The notes under the pieces are model-generated. The model worked only from the letters and a program-made list of their open reading frames with translations, did no database searches and had not been told where the DNA came from. From assembly GCA_016187745.1 (NCBI GenBank), contig JACPJC010000003.1, positions 1 through 64,000 on the forward strand: a DNA stretch of 64,000 bases, given 5' to 3'. Numbering within the stretch: the stretch's first letter is position 1; the number at the start of each line of letters is the position of its first letter. Both the position numbers and the translations under genes were made by a program. The stretch comes from Candidatus Iainarchaeum sp. Lineage in GTDB: Archaea; Iainarchaeota; Iainarchaeia; Iainarchaeales; JAXPJC01. Below are positions 31,995 to 41,885 of this stretch, in pieces.

Positions 31995-33481
31995 TGCGCT
32001 TTCCTGCGGAGCATATTAAATAAAACTGCCCTGTCCTGCGCATTTATTTCCCTTATTGCAAAGAGGATTGCTGCATAAAGCGCAGCAAGCGCAAGGTATT
32101 TCACAACAAGGAGCGGCCCTGAAGCGCTCCAAATCGCGGAAATTCCATAAATCACTGCGCCTGAAAAAATAATTCTTATTGCGGATTTTAAACTCATTAG
32201 AACCCCGAATTTCCTGTATATGTAAGCTGCAGAAATGCAGAACCCAAAAAACATTGAAACTAATGCTGCGAGGGCTGCGCCCGCAATTCCATAAATTGGA
32301 ATTAGCGTATAATTAAAGGCAAATGCGAGCGCGAGCATGAATGCTGCAATGCCTGTTGCGATTTTGGGCTTCCCGGAACTCATTATTGATGTGGCAAGCA
32401 CAAGGAACAGTGAGAAAAAGGCGATTGCAAACGGAAGAATCTGCAGGGCGATTGCGCCTTGCGCATATTTTGCGGAGTAAACAAGCACAATCAGCTGCTC
32501 CGCTGTTGAGGAGAACAGGAAAACAATCGGCGCTAAAACAAGAAGGGAATAGCGCAGCGCGCTAGAGATATAGAATTTTGTTTTCCTTGAATCATTCTGC
32601 GCCGAAGCGCCTGAAACCAGCGGAAAAAGGACTGCCGCAAATGCGACAACAATCATCTGGGGAAGCTTTGAGATTGTGGTTGCAGCAGCATAATAGCCCG
32701 AAAGAAGCGCCGCGCTTGCAAGGGGGGAGAACGCCTTCACAGCAAACAAATCAATGTCTGTCCATAAATTTATCACAGCCGCAAACATTGTGACTGGCAA
32801 TGCAAATTTAAGCAGTTCTGAAAATGCGAACGGCATTTCTTTTTTCTCAAATCTTGCAATGAGCAGCGCCGCAACCAATGCGAAGAAGGCAGCTACAACA
32901 TAGCCTGTTATTGCGCCGAACAGCCCATATCCTACAAATGCGAATCCAAGGATGAAGAGGGCCTTGAAGGTATTGTAAATTATTGTCATGAGGGAATACT
33001 TCCCAAAATCCTTCAGCCCGTTCAGGCAGCCCGTGCATACTGAATAGATGGAAAACAGGAAGATTGAAAGTGCGGAAATTTCAATAAGCGGGGCAAGGCT
33101 TAAATCATTAAGCAGGATTGCAATCGGCCTTGCAAGCAGGAAAAACGCAACTGATGCGGCAAGGGAAATCGCGCCGAGTGCAACGAGCGCCCTTCTCTTT
33201 ATTGCGTATGCAAGCTCGTGCCTTGCGGAAACGAATTTTGAGATGCTCTGCTCTATTCCTGAGGCAAGGATTGAAACGACTATTGAAACAAGCGCGATTA
33301 CAATCGCATAATTCCCGAACTGCTCAGGCGTTAAGAGAAAGCGCGCGAGCGCAATGTAAATTATATAGCCTATCAGGAAGAAATAAAGCCTTGAAATCAC
33401 AACATAAAGGGTGCCCTTCTCAATGCTTGCGGGCTTGGGGTTCATAAGGGCATTTATGCCCTTATTTTCAATGCCGGACAT
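31991..33481 (-). CDS. Polysaccharide flippase 2 (Wzx-like)
   Basis: The 496-residue multi-pass protein has about 14 hydrophobic segments and typical flippase openings (TLYVVISRLYFFLIGYIIYI, LLTPEQFGNYAIVIAL, GIEQSISKFVSARH). It should flip a lipid-linked glycan, possibly the product assembled by the radical SAM/methyltransferase-rich minus-strand operon upstream. It is separated by one base from the nucleotide-sugar dehydrogenase gene. It is only distantly similar to the flippase at 4590-6065, so they probably serve different glycans. Confidence 0.85.
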   Translation of the reverse strand: MSGIENKGINALMNPKPASIEKGTLYVVISRLYFFLIGYIIYIALARFLLTPEQFGNYAIVIALVSIVVSILASGIEQSISKFVSARHELAYAIKRRALVALGAISLAASVAFFLLARPIAILLNDLSLAPLIEISALSIFLFSIYSVCTGCLNGLKDFGKYSLMTIIYNTFKALFILGFAFVGYGLFGAITGYVVAAFFALVAALLIARFEKKEMPFAFSELLKFALPVTMFAAVINLWTDIDLFAVKAFSPLASAALLSGYYAAATTISKLPQMIVVAFAAVLFPLVSGASAQNDSRKTKFYISSALRYSLLVLAPIVFLFSSTAEQLIVLVYSAKYAQGAIALQILPFAIAFFSLFLVLATSIMSSGKPKIATGIAAFMLALAFAFNYTLIPIYGIAGAALAALVSMFFGFCISAAYIYRKFGVLMSLKSAIRIIFSGAVIYGISAIWSASGPLLVVKYLALAALYAAILFAIREINAQDRAVLFNMLRRKAH

Positions 33482-33482
33482 T

Positions 33483-34769
33483 TTAATGACCGATCCCTTT
33501 GTAAATAATGCCCTTTGCGGTTATTGCGCTTTTATCAAGGCAGTTGCGCGCGTCAATCACCGCCTTTACACCCATTGATTTGAGCTTTTGTGCAGTAAGC
33601 GCAGAAACAAATTCCTTGTGGTGCGTTGCAAGTATTATGCAGTCTGCATTTTTAATTGCGGCATCAATTGAAGCGCAATTGCTTTTTTCCATTATGTGCG
33701 GGTCGAATATTTTCGGGGACGCGCCCTTTGATTTTAGCAGCTGCAGAATGTGGAGCGCGGGGCTTTCGCGCATGTCATCAACGTTTGCTTTATATGCCAG
33801 GCCCAGGAGCGCAATATTTGAATTCTGAAGTGTTTTATCTGATTTTTGCAATGCGCTTTCGGCAAGCAAAACAACGTGCCCGGCCATTGAGTCGTTTATT
33901 TTTCTTGCGAGCATCAGGAACTCGTGCTCAAACCCCTTTTGTTTGGCGCGCTCAATAAGATAATAGGGGTCAACGCTTATGCAGTGCCCTCCGACTCCGG
34001 GGCCTGGGTAAAAGGGCATATAGCCGAAGGGCTTTGTGCTTGCGCCCTTTATAACTTCAAGCACATCAATCCCCAGCCTGTCAAATGATTTTGCAAGCTC
34101 ATTCACAAATGCGATATTCACATCGCGGAAGGTGTTTTCAACAACTTTTACTGCCTCTGCGCATTCGATTGAGCTTAGGACAAGTATTTCTGATTTGAGT
34201 ATTGAGTTATAGAATTTTTCAGCGATTTTTGTTCCTTTGCCGCCCAGTCCGCCCAGAACGCGCGGAATGCTCTCCAAAACCCATTTCTTGTTCCCAGGGT
34301 CAATGCGTTCGGGGCAGTGCGCAAGATAAAAATCCTTTTCGGAGATTAGGCCAGATTTCTCCAGGATCGGCTTTACGATTTCGCGGACTGTTCCGGGATA
34401 AATTGTTGACTCAATAATTATCAGCTGTCCTTTATGGAGATGCTGCGCAATTGACCTGCATGCGCTTTCCAGGGGCTTCAAATCAGGAAGCTTGTTTTCA
34501 TCAATTGGAGTTGGAACGCACACAACAACAACATCTGCATTTGAGATTGCTTTTTGGGCATCTGTTGTTGCAATGATCTTTCCTTTGAGCGCCTTGACAT
34601 TTTTAACAAGGGAAGCATCCGCAATATGGCTTTTCCCTGAGTTTGTGGCTTTTACAATTGCTTCATCTATGTCAAATCCATAAACCTTGAAATTGCGCCT
34701 GGCGCACAGGCAGGCAAGTGGCAGGCCGACATATCCCAGGCCGATTATTGCAACAGTCTGCTTCGCCAT
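33483..34769 (-). CDS. Nucleotide-sugar dehydrogenase (UDP-HexNAc 6-dehydrogenase type)
   Basis: The 428 residues follow the WecC/WbpA branch: NAD motif AIIGLGYVGLPLA (GxGxxG at 10-15), VVVCVPTPIDENKLPD, IESTIYPGTVREI, AHCPERIDPGN, and catalytic C263 in GPGVGGHCISVDPYYL. This branch oxidises UDP-GlcNAc or UDP-ManNAc to the uronic acid. A distinct UDP-glucose dehydrogenase-type enzyme is partly present at 63179-64000, so the locus makes at least two kinds of uronate. It lies directly after the stop of radical SAM 4 and before flippase 2. Confidence 0.88.
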   Translation of the reverse strand: MAKQTVAIIGLGYVGLPLACLCARRNFKVYGFDIDEAIVKATNSGKSHIADASLVKNVKALKGKIIATTDAQKAISNADVVVVCVPTPIDENKLPDLKPLESACRSIAQHLHKGQLIIIESTIYPGTVREIVKPILEKSGLISEKDFYLAHCPERIDPGNKKWVLESIPRVLGGLGGKGTKIAEKFYNSILKSEILVLSSIECAEAVKVVENTFRDVNIAFVNELAKSFDRLGIDVLEVIKGASTKPFGYMPFYPGPGVGGHCISVDPYYLIERAKQKGFEHEFLMLARKINDSMAGHVVLLAESALQKSDKTLQNSNIALLGLAYKANVDDMRESPALHILQLLKSKGASPKIFDPHIMEKSNCASIDAAIKNADCIILATHHKEFVSALTAQKLKSMGVKAVIDARNCLDKSAITAKGIIYKGIGH

Positions 34770-36209
34770 TTATTTCTCCGAGAATATTTTAAGGTTGCTA
34801 AGCCCCATCCTCAAAACCTGCAGGGGGGACCTGTGGTAATAGGACATCTGGAAATAGCCAAAGCTCAGTATGAATACCCAGTCAAAGAGTTTATTGCCTG
34901 GCAGTTTTATGAGCTGCCTTATTATAGGGGTTGTGAAGGGAAATTTCACCGCAATATAGAAGAACTTGTGCAGGTTAACCAGTTTCCCAATGTCCTTCTG
35001 CTTGAGAAGGCTTCTTGTGAAATAAGTTGTTGGGAAGCACGAGGGATCGGCATCCGGAATTATTTTTTTCTCAATCATGTCCTTTGTAATGTCCAGAAGG
35101 GGATAGGGCTGGAACACAGAGCACCAGACAAAATCAGTCCCAATCTGCTGGTTAAGCTTTACGGTTTCAAATCCCTGCTCAAGCGTTTCCCCAGGAAGGC
35201 CGAGCATATTTGTTGTGAGGAATTTGAGCTTGTGCTGCTTCAGGAGCTTTGCTGATTCAATCAGCTTTGCATTCGGGATGTTCTTTCTCAGAATTCCGTT
35301 GCGCAGCTCCTCGCTCCCTGTTTCTAATCCAACGCAAACCCTGTAGCAGCCGGCGTTTTTCAGGTTCAGCACCATTTCATCAGTCAGCAAATCAAGCCTG
35401 ACGCTGCATATGAAGGGAATTCCAATGCGCTTTTTATATTGGGCAAGGAAATCATAGAGCCAGGTTTTTTCAAGAGTGAAAAGCTCATCAACAAATGTGA
35501 AGAATTGGGGGCTGTATTTTGACTTTACCTCCTCAAGTTCCTCAATAACGTTCTGAACGCTACGCTTCCTTACGAATTTTCCCTTTCCCTTGTACATCTC
35601 CCTGAAGACATGGCTGTAGCAGAAGCTGCAGTTGAAGGGGCAGTTCCTTCCTGCGAGGGCATCAATTGAGGTTGCATTATCAAAATAGTGGTATTTGTCA
35701 TACAATGCGCGGTCTGCGAATGGAAGCGAGTCCAAATCCTCAACAAGCTCTCCAACGCCGTTCTTGTAGATTTTGCCCTTCTTTTTCACCCACAGCCCGG
35801 GGATGTTTGTGGGAATATTTGCAATGCCGGGCTTTTTCTCGAGTTTTTTGCAGAGCTCAAGCATCGGGATTTCCCCTTCCCCTACGCAGATTATGTCAAC
35901 ATCATTTTCATTTATCGTTTTTTCAGGGAAGAGCGTTGGATGAATGCTCCCGAAAACTATCGGAACATCTGGAAGCTCGCGCTTGAGCTTCCTTGCGGTT
36001 TCAATCGCCCATTCAAATTCCCCGGTTGCGGTAAGGCAGGAAAAAGCAACAACATCCGGACTTGAATTCTTTATCGAATCAACAATGTCCTTCTCATGGA
36101 ACTCCATAAAGAGCTCTGTCCCGTGGCCGTTCTTTTTAAGTACGGCGGAAATTGACATTGTGCCGAAATAGGAGTAAAATGTCTTCTGCACAAACGCGAC
36201 TTTCACCAT
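34770..36209 (-). CDS. B12-binding-type radical SAM protein 4
   Basis: From ATG 36209 (GTG 36218 adds three residues) the protein is 479 residues. A TATA-like GGATAAATAAC lies about 26 nt upstream. The cobalamin-type domain includes MSISAVLKKNGHGTELFM and IVFGSIHPTLFPEK, where the family's GG is replaced by GS. The cluster motif GRNCPFNCSFC has cysteines at about 190, 194 and 197; VGLETGSEELR and LGLPGETLEQG follow. The C-terminus lacks the RPxYxL signature and instead shows LPGNKLFDWVFILSFGYFQMSYY, which could lie on the membrane. Substrate unknown. Confidence 0.85.
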   Translation of the reverse strand: MVKVAFVQKTFYSYFGTMSISAVLKKNGHGTELFMEFHEKDIVDSIKNSSPDVVAFSCLTATGEFEWAIETARKLKRELPDVPIVFGSIHPTLFPEKTINENDVDIICVGEGEIPMLELCKKLEKKPGIANIPTNIPGLWVKKKGKIYKNGVGELVEDLDSLPFADRALYDKYHYFDNATSIDALAGRNCPFNCSFCYSHVFREMYKGKGKFVRKRSVQNVIEELEEVKSKYSPQFFTFVDELFTLEKTWLYDFLAQYKKRIGIPFICSVRLDLLTDEMVLNLKNAGCYRVCVGLETGSEELRNGILRKNIPNAKLIESAKLLKQHKLKFLTTNMLGLPGETLEQGFETVKLNQQIGTDFVWCSVFQPYPLLDITKDMIEKKIIPDADPSCFPTTYFTRSLLKQKDIGKLVNLHKFFYIAVKFPFTTPIIRQLIKLPGNKLFDWVFILSFGYFQMSYYHRSPLQVLRMGLSNLKIFSEK

Positions 36210-36302
36210 TTTTACCACATCAATATGTTATTTATCCGACAAATGTTTTTAAACCAAAACAATCTAATACAATCATCAAATCCGTGAATTCCATTTCACT
36301 TT

Positions 36303-38180
36303 TTATGCCTTCCTGAGCAGAATCACCCCGTCCTCATTCACGAGAACTTTGTAATCCGCATCATTAAGCAATTCCTGCAGCCTTTCCTTCGCGCTTCCGG
36401 CGCTCGCATGCGCCTTTATTGTGGTATCAACAAGCACGTAATCCGCCTTTTCGAGATTCTCCGGGAAATAATAAACCTCGCGCCTGCTGGAAAGATGCGC
36501 AGCGAGGAATGAATCCGTGCTTACAACGGCCTCTTGGGGAATTTCCGAGATTGCATCCAGGAGCAGAACATGGTGCGGGGTTATTGTATAATTCTCAATA
36601 TTGAATGACGCTTCATTCGGCGCGAAATCAAGCAAACCCAGGGGGCTCGGGCCGAAGAATATTGCAGAAAGAATGCTGAATGAAAGCAGGGAAAGCGCGA
36701 TTGCGCGCGAGGCATGCGCGGCATTGAAATATCCGCTTAGGAATTTTTTCAGGCGCGCGTAGCCGAAAATTGCGGCAATGAAAACGAAGGGAATCAGCTC
36801 CGCATTGTACTGGAAATAAATTGTTGCGTGCTGGGGGAATGCGCTCAGGAGATTCAGGGCAAAGGTTGATGCGGGAACAAGCATTGCGCCGCTCAGAAGC
36901 GAGAGGAATGCAACAGGCACAAAGAGCAGGAGCAAATAGCCGATGTCCTGCGCCGTTGTCGCCTCCTTAATTACCATTAATGGATTTGAAATCATTGTTC
37001 CAATTACTTCTGCAGGGGAATCTCCGAACTGGAAGAAGGGGTTTTGCGTTCCCCCAATGTACTGATAGGGCCTTCCGAGCGCGGGAATTGCAACAAATAC
37101 CGCAAGCAGGAACCATATTACCGAAACTGCGCAAATGAGCATGCCTATTTTCTTTTTTCCCATTGCAAAAATCGCATAAATTCCGAGGAAGAATGCGACA
37201 ACGGCAACAGTTTCCCTTACCGCAAGCGAGAAGAAGAGGAAAACCGCGAATTTCCTGTAATCCGAAGTGTAGAGGTAATAAAACGCAAAGAGCATAAGGG
37301 GAATCACAAATGCCATTGCCTGGAATTCAGCGAGATTTATGAACTGCAGCGCCGGATACAGCAAGTAGGAAACTGCAATTGCAAATGCGGCAAATCTGCA
37401 GTTCAGAACCTTCCTTGCAAGCATGAAAATCGGAAGCGCTGCAATTGAAATGAAGACGGTCTGTATGAAGTAAAGGCTCAGTGCGTTCTGCATCAGCGCA
37501 TAAACCGGCAGGATGAAAAGCAGTATGAGGAAGAAATGGTCCCCTAAAAGAACCTGATTGCCCAGCTCGAGCGTGCGCGTTGTTACCATGAAATTCCCGT
37601 GCAGGGTATTCCACATCGCCTGGTTGAAAATCCACAAATCAGGGGCCGGGGTCTTGAATGTGAAATAGCGCAGGTAGGAAAGTATCAGGAACACAACAAA
37701 ATAAACTGCAATTGCGGCAATTAATGGGATTTTCCAGTCCATTTCCCTTGCACCCGCAAATTTGCCTGAATCGAATATCTTCCCGAGGGAAACCAGAACC
37801 TTCAGGAAAACAAACAGCGAAAGCGCAATTACGAGCAATAATTTAGTGAAGAGGTTGTATGCGAGCCCGGCAATATTTATCCCTAGCGCCATTGTAGTGT
37901 CATTCGGGACTGAGGAAAATGGGTTTATGAGAACAAAGAGAAGGATAATGAAGGGGAGGAAAGCAAGCGAGTCCTTAACAAGCGCTTCGCTGAAATCCTG
38001 ATTTGTAAATCTTGAAATTAAATGCGAATAGGCAATCCAGGCAATGAGGAAAACCGGAATTGAGAATGAGAAGGCAATAAGCGCATCAACTGCGAGCGCA
38101 CTTTTTATGAAAATTCCTGCAGAAATTGAGGCAAGCAGCACAACAACGAACGCAAGCAACAGGGGAGAATTAATCTTCAT
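36303..38180 (-). CDS. DUF2079 multi-pass membrane protein
   Basis: The 625 residues contain some twelve membrane segments and the DUF2079 landmarks: TPAPDLWIFNQAMWNTLHGN near residue 175, LLGDHFFLILLFILPVYAL, INLAEFQAMAFVIPLMLFAFYYL and GRPYQYIGGTQNP. A soluble C-terminal domain of about 100 residues ends in DGVILLRKA. The layout resembles GT-C glycosyltransferases, so a polyprenyl-phosphate-dependent sugar transfer outside the membrane is plausible but unproven. Its start overlaps the methyltransferase gene by 11 bp. Confidence 0.8.
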   Translation of the reverse strand: MKINSPLLLAFVVVLLASISAGIFIKSALAVDALIAFSFSIPVFLIAWIAYSHLISRFTNQDFSEALVKDSLAFLPFIILLFVLINPFSSVPNDTTMALGINIAGLAYNLFTKLLLVIALSLFVFLKVLVSLGKIFDSGKFAGAREMDWKIPLIAAIAVYFVVFLILSYLRYFTFKTPAPDLWIFNQAMWNTLHGNFMVTTRTLELGNQVLLGDHFFLILLFILPVYALMQNALSLYFIQTVFISIAALPIFMLARKVLNCRFAAFAIAVSYLLYPALQFINLAEFQAMAFVIPLMLFAFYYLYTSDYRKFAVFLFFSLAVRETVAVVAFFLGIYAIFAMGKKKIGMLICAVSVIWFLLAVFVAIPALGRPYQYIGGTQNPFFQFGDSPAEVIGTMISNPLMVIKEATTAQDIGYLLLLFVPVAFLSLLSGAMLVPASTFALNLLSAFPQHATIYFQYNAELIPFVFIAAIFGYARLKKFLSGYFNAAHASRAIALSLLSFSILSAIFFGPSPLGLLDFAPNEASFNIENYTITPHHVLLLDAISEIPQEAVVSTDSFLAAHLSSRREVYYFPENLEKADYVLVDTTIKAHASAGSAKERLQELLNDADYKVLVNEDGVILLRKA

Positions 38181-38970
38181 TTTTTCCTCCGGCTTTTTTC
38201 TTCCTTGCGATTATCATTATGTCAATGCTTGTCCTGCTGTTTTTGAAAAGTTTTTCATCAGTTTCAATTATGAAATCCCTTATCTTCGCAAGCGCCTTCG
38301 GGGGCTTTTTGTCCCTTCTTATTATTGGCGCCTTTCCGGATTCTGCCTTGTTGGAATAGTCAGTTTTTACAAGCGGCTGGAGCATCTGGCTCAAATAGTT
38401 CTCGCACAATCCAAGAAGATAATGGCTGAGGAACCTGATTTCGATTATTTCAAAGCCGTTCTTCCCGAACAATCTTTTAAGCTCAGTATAATCATAGGCG
38501 CGCTTGTCGCCATAGCCATAAACCCCGAGAGGGAGATGCTTCTTGAAAAGGGTTTCAAGAACCGCATTTATCGGATCGAAAGTAAAGGGGTATTTTTTCT
38601 GCGGGACCGTTATTATTGCCTCCCCGCTTCCCTTAAGCACGCGGCGCATTTCCCTTATCGCTTTTGCGTCGTCATCAACATGCTCCAGGACTTCCGAGCA
38701 TATTATTTTGTCAAATGTGCTGCTTTTGAAGGGAAGCCTTTCGGCATTTGCAACAAGGAATTCCGCATTTCTAATCCCGCTCTTTCGCGCAATCCCAATG
38801 TCGCTTGAATTTGTGTCTATTCCTGTGAGTGAAGCGAATTTTTTCTGCAATTTCCCCTCCAGCAGGCCGTCGGAGCAGCCGATTTCAAGGAGCTTTTTCC
38901 CTGAGCCCGCGGCCTCCGCAAGATTGCTCATCCTGTTGTAGAAGCTTGGAGCTAATTCCTTGAGGCTCAT
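38170..38970 (-). CDS. SAM-dependent methyltransferase (type 11) with C-terminal extension
   Basis: The 266 residues contain KLLEIGCSDGLLEGKL near residue 26, LTGIDTNSSDIGIARKSG, FDKIICSEVLEHVDDD and GEAIITVPQKKYP. A C-terminal extension of about 80 residues (YDYTELKRLFGKNGFEIIEI onward) is common in sugar or glycolipid methyltransferases. It is nine bases downstream of radical SAM 5 in the same direction and overlaps the DUF2079 gene. Acceptor unknown. Confidence 0.85.
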   Translation of the reverse strand: MSLKELAPSFYNRMSNLAEAAGSGKKLLEIGCSDGLLEGKLQKKFASLTGIDTNSSDIGIARKSGIRNAEFLVANAERLPFKSSTFDKIICSEVLEHVDDDAKAIREMRRVLKGSGEAIITVPQKKYPFTFDPINAVLETLFKKHLPLGVYGYGDKRAYDYTELKRLFGKNGFEIIEIRFLSHYLLGLCENYLSQMLQPLVKTDYSNKAESGKAPIIRRDKKPPKALAKIRDFIIETDEKLFKNSRTSIDIMIIARKKKAGGKNED

Positions 38971-38978
38971 GTTTTTCC

Positions 38979-40382
38979 CTAATAAAAGTCCTGCCTTGCT
39001 TTTTCCGCGGGCCTGCCCATCACATATGCCGCAAGCTTGAAGGCGTTTGAGATGCTTTCAATCGGCTTTGATGCGAAATACTTTATTGCATGCAGCGCAT
39101 AAGAGGGCCTGAAATAGAAGGCGCGGTAGAACTCCTTTTCCCTTCTTATCAGCCTGGCGTCAATCGCGCTGTCAAGGAATTTGTTCTCATATGGGAAAAG
39201 GGAAAAGGCAACTTCATTCTTCATCCCCTCAAAGAGCTCTGTTCCGGGGTATGGAATAAGGCTTGAGACAAGCACAAAATCAAGGTCAAGGGATTTTGCA
39301 ATTTCAATGCTCTTTCTGAAGTCCTCTTCGGATTCCTGCGGGGCAACCATAAAAAAGCCTGTTGATTCTATCCCGGAGTCCTTTACAATTCTTATTTTAT
39401 TTTTTAATTCATCTGTTTTGTATCCCTTTTTGTAAAAATCCAGGATGCGCTGCGATCCGGATTCAATTCCTATAAGGACGCGCACGCAGCCTGCCTTTTT
39501 CATCCATCCAAAAACTTCTTTGTCAATCGTATCAACGCGCGAAAAGCAGCTCCATTTCATTTTTATTTTTCTCTCAACAATGCCCCTGCACACGTCAATT
39601 ATGCGCTTCTTGTTGGCATTGAAAGTGTCATCAAAGAACCTGAAGCTTTTTATCCCCAATGCGGAAATGAATTCTATTTCCTCCAGTACCTTTTCCGCGC
39701 TTCTTTCCGCGAACTGCCTTCCGTAAGTGTGGACGCAGTAATTGCATGCGAACGGGCAGCCGCGCGAGGTCTGCAGGACGGTGAATGGCTTATCCATGAG
39801 CACCTCGCTGTATTTTTCGAGCTTGAGAAGCTCGTGCGCGGGGAGTGGAAGCTCGTCAAGATTTTTTATGCGCCCCCTCTGCGCATTTACTGTTATTTTG
39901 TTTTTCGCTCTGAAGGCAAGGCCTTTAATGCCGGAATAAGATTTGTTTTTCTGCAGGCAGTCATAAAATTCAGAGAATGTAATGTCAGGCTCATTTAGGA
40001 GAATGAAATCAATGTCTGAATTTTTCAGCGTTTCTTTCGGGAAGAGCGTCGGGTAATGGCCGAAGCAGCCGATTTTCGCTTTTGGGAATGCGCTTTTGAG
40101 CGCGCCCAGCGCCTCCATGTCCTGCTGGAATACTTCAAATCCCGTAAGCGAAACAAGAAGCCCGGGGTTGAACTGCCTCAGGCGCGCAATGACCTGCTGC
40201 AGGTCAATATTTTCAGCAACCGCATCAATAAGGAGAGTTTCCGCGTTCTTAACGCGCTTTGCAATTCCCGCAAGCGCCATCAGCTCTATTGGGGGAAATA
40301 ATGAATTCGGGGAATTGTATGAGCACATGTAGCGCCTGAAAACCCTTTCAGCGCTCGGAAGATTCAAGAGAACAACATTCAT
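38979..40382 (-). CDS. B12-binding-type radical SAM protein 5
   Basis: From ATG 40382 (GTG 40391 would add three residues) the product is 467 residues. LFPPIELMALAGIAKRV begins the cobalamin-type domain, and GCFGHYPTLFPKE stands where other members have GGxHAT. The cluster motif TSRGCPFACNYC has cysteines at about 209, 213 and 216; IGIESGSQRILDF and SSLIPYPGTELFEGM follow. The end carries FYFRPSYALHAIKYF, the locus-typical RPxYxL signature. It is followed by a methyltransferase gene and preceded by radical SAM 6, suggesting successive modifications of one glycan or lipid. Confidence 0.85.
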   Translation of the reverse strand: MNVVLLNLPSAERVFRRYMCSYNSPNSLFPPIELMALAGIAKRVKNAETLLIDAVAENIDLQQVIARLRQFNPGLLVSLTGFEVFQQDMEALGALKSAFPKAKIGCFGHYPTLFPKETLKNSDIDFILLNEPDITFSEFYDCLQKNKSYSGIKGLAFRAKNKITVNAQRGRIKNLDELPLPAHELLKLEKYSEVLMDKPFTVLQTSRGCPFACNYCVHTYGRQFAERSAEKVLEEIEFISALGIKSFRFFDDTFNANKKRIIDVCRGIVERKIKMKWSCFSRVDTIDKEVFGWMKKAGCVRVLIGIESGSQRILDFYKKGYKTDELKNKIRIVKDSGIESTGFFMVAPQESEEDFRKSIEIAKSLDLDFVLVSSLIPYPGTELFEGMKNEVAFSLFPYENKFLDSAIDARLIRREKEFYRAFYFRPSYALHAIKYFASKPIESISNAFKLAAYVMGRPAEKARQDFY

Positions 40383-40405
40383 AAAATTCACTTAAGCATA
40401 ATTCC

Positions 40406-41869
40406 CTAATGCCCCATTTTCACTATTACCTTGAAGCCTCTCCAGTAGCGCACCAGATCAAAAAGGCTTCTTGCCGAGAAGAGCTCCCTGAGCATGTAGC
40501 CGGGGCGCAGATAGAAATCCTTGTGCGCTTTTACAACGCAGTTGCGCAATTCATCCTCGGTCATGTCCTTCGGAACATAGGCGAATTTCGTTTCCCCGTC
40601 AATGCTCGGGTTGTAATTCGTGTAATCGTCGTGCAGGATTTTCCCCTCGCGCCTTGCAATCTCATAGAGGTCGTTTCCGGGAAGAAGGGTAACATTGTAG
40701 AATGTAACGACATCAAGCGGGAGGGATTTTGCAAATTCAACGGTTTCATGGATTGTTTCCTTTGTCTCTCCGGGCATTCCAAAAACAAAATATGCGCGCG
40801 TTCCCATTCCCGCCTTTTTTGTCCAGTTTATCGCGTTCCTGCTCTGCTCAAGCGTAATGCCCTTGCGCATTATATTGAGGATTTTCTGCGAGCCGGATTC
40901 CAATCCAAAGGAAATCTGCCAGCAGCCAGCTTCCTTCATTTTTTTCAGGAGCACAGGAGAAACATGGTTCACGCGCGTAATCGCCGTCCATATCACTCCC
41001 AGCTTGCGCCTTATTATTTCGTCGCATATTGCAATCGTGCGCTTCTCGTCAAAAGTAAAGGTATCATCAAAAAACCTGACTTCCTTAACCCCATAATCCT
41101 TTACCATCTGCCCTATCTCATCAACAACATTTTTCGGGCTTCTCATCCTCACAGTATTGCCGAAAATCCTCTTGTCGCAGAATATGCAGCGGTAGGGGCA
41201 GCCGCGGCTTGACATCAGATGCATGTAAGGGAGCTTCCTGCAGGACGCGGGAACAGGGGAATACTTTTCAGGCCCGGGAAACAAATGGCGCGCGGGAAAC
41301 GGGACGGAATCAAGGTCCTGTATGTAAGGGCGGGGCGCTGCAAAAACAAGCTTGCTGGATTTGTCCCTGAAGACGGTTCCCTTTATATCCTTCAATATTG
41401 CAGGAGTGAGTTTTCCTTTTGCTTTTCTCATTGCCTGCGCAATCTCAAGTGTTGTGTATTCCCCCTCCCCTATAACCCCGATATCAAAGCAACTGTTCTG
41501 CATCGCTTCTTTCGGGAGGGCAGTAACGTGCGCGCCCCCAAGGGTTATTATTGCATTGGGAATTTCCTTCTTTATGTTCTGCGCAGCCTCTATTGTGGGC
41601 ATTATGAAGAGCGTTGTTGAAGTAAATCCAATCAAATCCGGGGCGTCCTTTTTCAATTCCGCAACAAGCGCATCAGTGCCCATTTGCGTCGGCAGGCAGT
41701 CAATTATTTTAACATTGAAGCCGTTCTGCTCCAATACTGCCGCAACATACCCTATCCCAAGCGGAGGGAGAATATTTGCAATTTCCTCAAAGCTTGCCTG
41801 CAGCATGCGCCTGCTCATCGGCGCATTCACAAGCACTATTTTCGGATAGCTTTCGGCCATATTCATCAT
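40406..41869 (-). CDS. B12-binding-type radical SAM protein 6
   Basis: The 487 residues show ILPPLGIGYVAAVLEQNGFNV in the cobalamin-type domain, IITLGGAHVTALPKEAM, and the cluster motif SSRGCPYRCIFC with cysteines at 224, 228 and 231. FGLESGSQKILN, FGMPGETKETI and VTLLPGNDLYEIA are family landmarks. The C-terminus has FYLRPGYMLRELFSARSLFDL followed by a basic stretch, the most regular version of the shared end domain. The gene begins 16 bases after the aminotransferase stop. Substrate unknown. Confidence 0.85.
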   Translation of the reverse strand: MMNMAESYPKIVLVNAPMSRRMLQASFEEIANILPPLGIGYVAAVLEQNGFNVKIIDCLPTQMGTDALVAELKKDAPDLIGFTSTTLFIMPTIEAAQNIKKEIPNAIITLGGAHVTALPKEAMQNSCFDIGVIGEGEYTTLEIAQAMRKAKGKLTPAILKDIKGTVFRDKSSKLVFAAPRPYIQDLDSVPFPARHLFPGPEKYSPVPASCRKLPYMHLMSSRGCPYRCIFCDKRIFGNTVRMRSPKNVVDEIGQMVKDYGVKEVRFFDDTFTFDEKRTIAICDEIIRRKLGVIWTAITRVNHVSPVLLKKMKEAGCWQISFGLESGSQKILNIMRKGITLEQSRNAINWTKKAGMGTRAYFVFGMPGETKETIHETVEFAKSLPLDVVTFYNVTLLPGNDLYEIARREGKILHDDYTNYNPSIDGETKFAYVPKDMTEDELRNCVVKAHKDFYLRPGYMLRELFSARSLFDLVRYWRGFKVIVKMGH

Positions 41870-41885
41870 TTAATTCTGCGTGCAA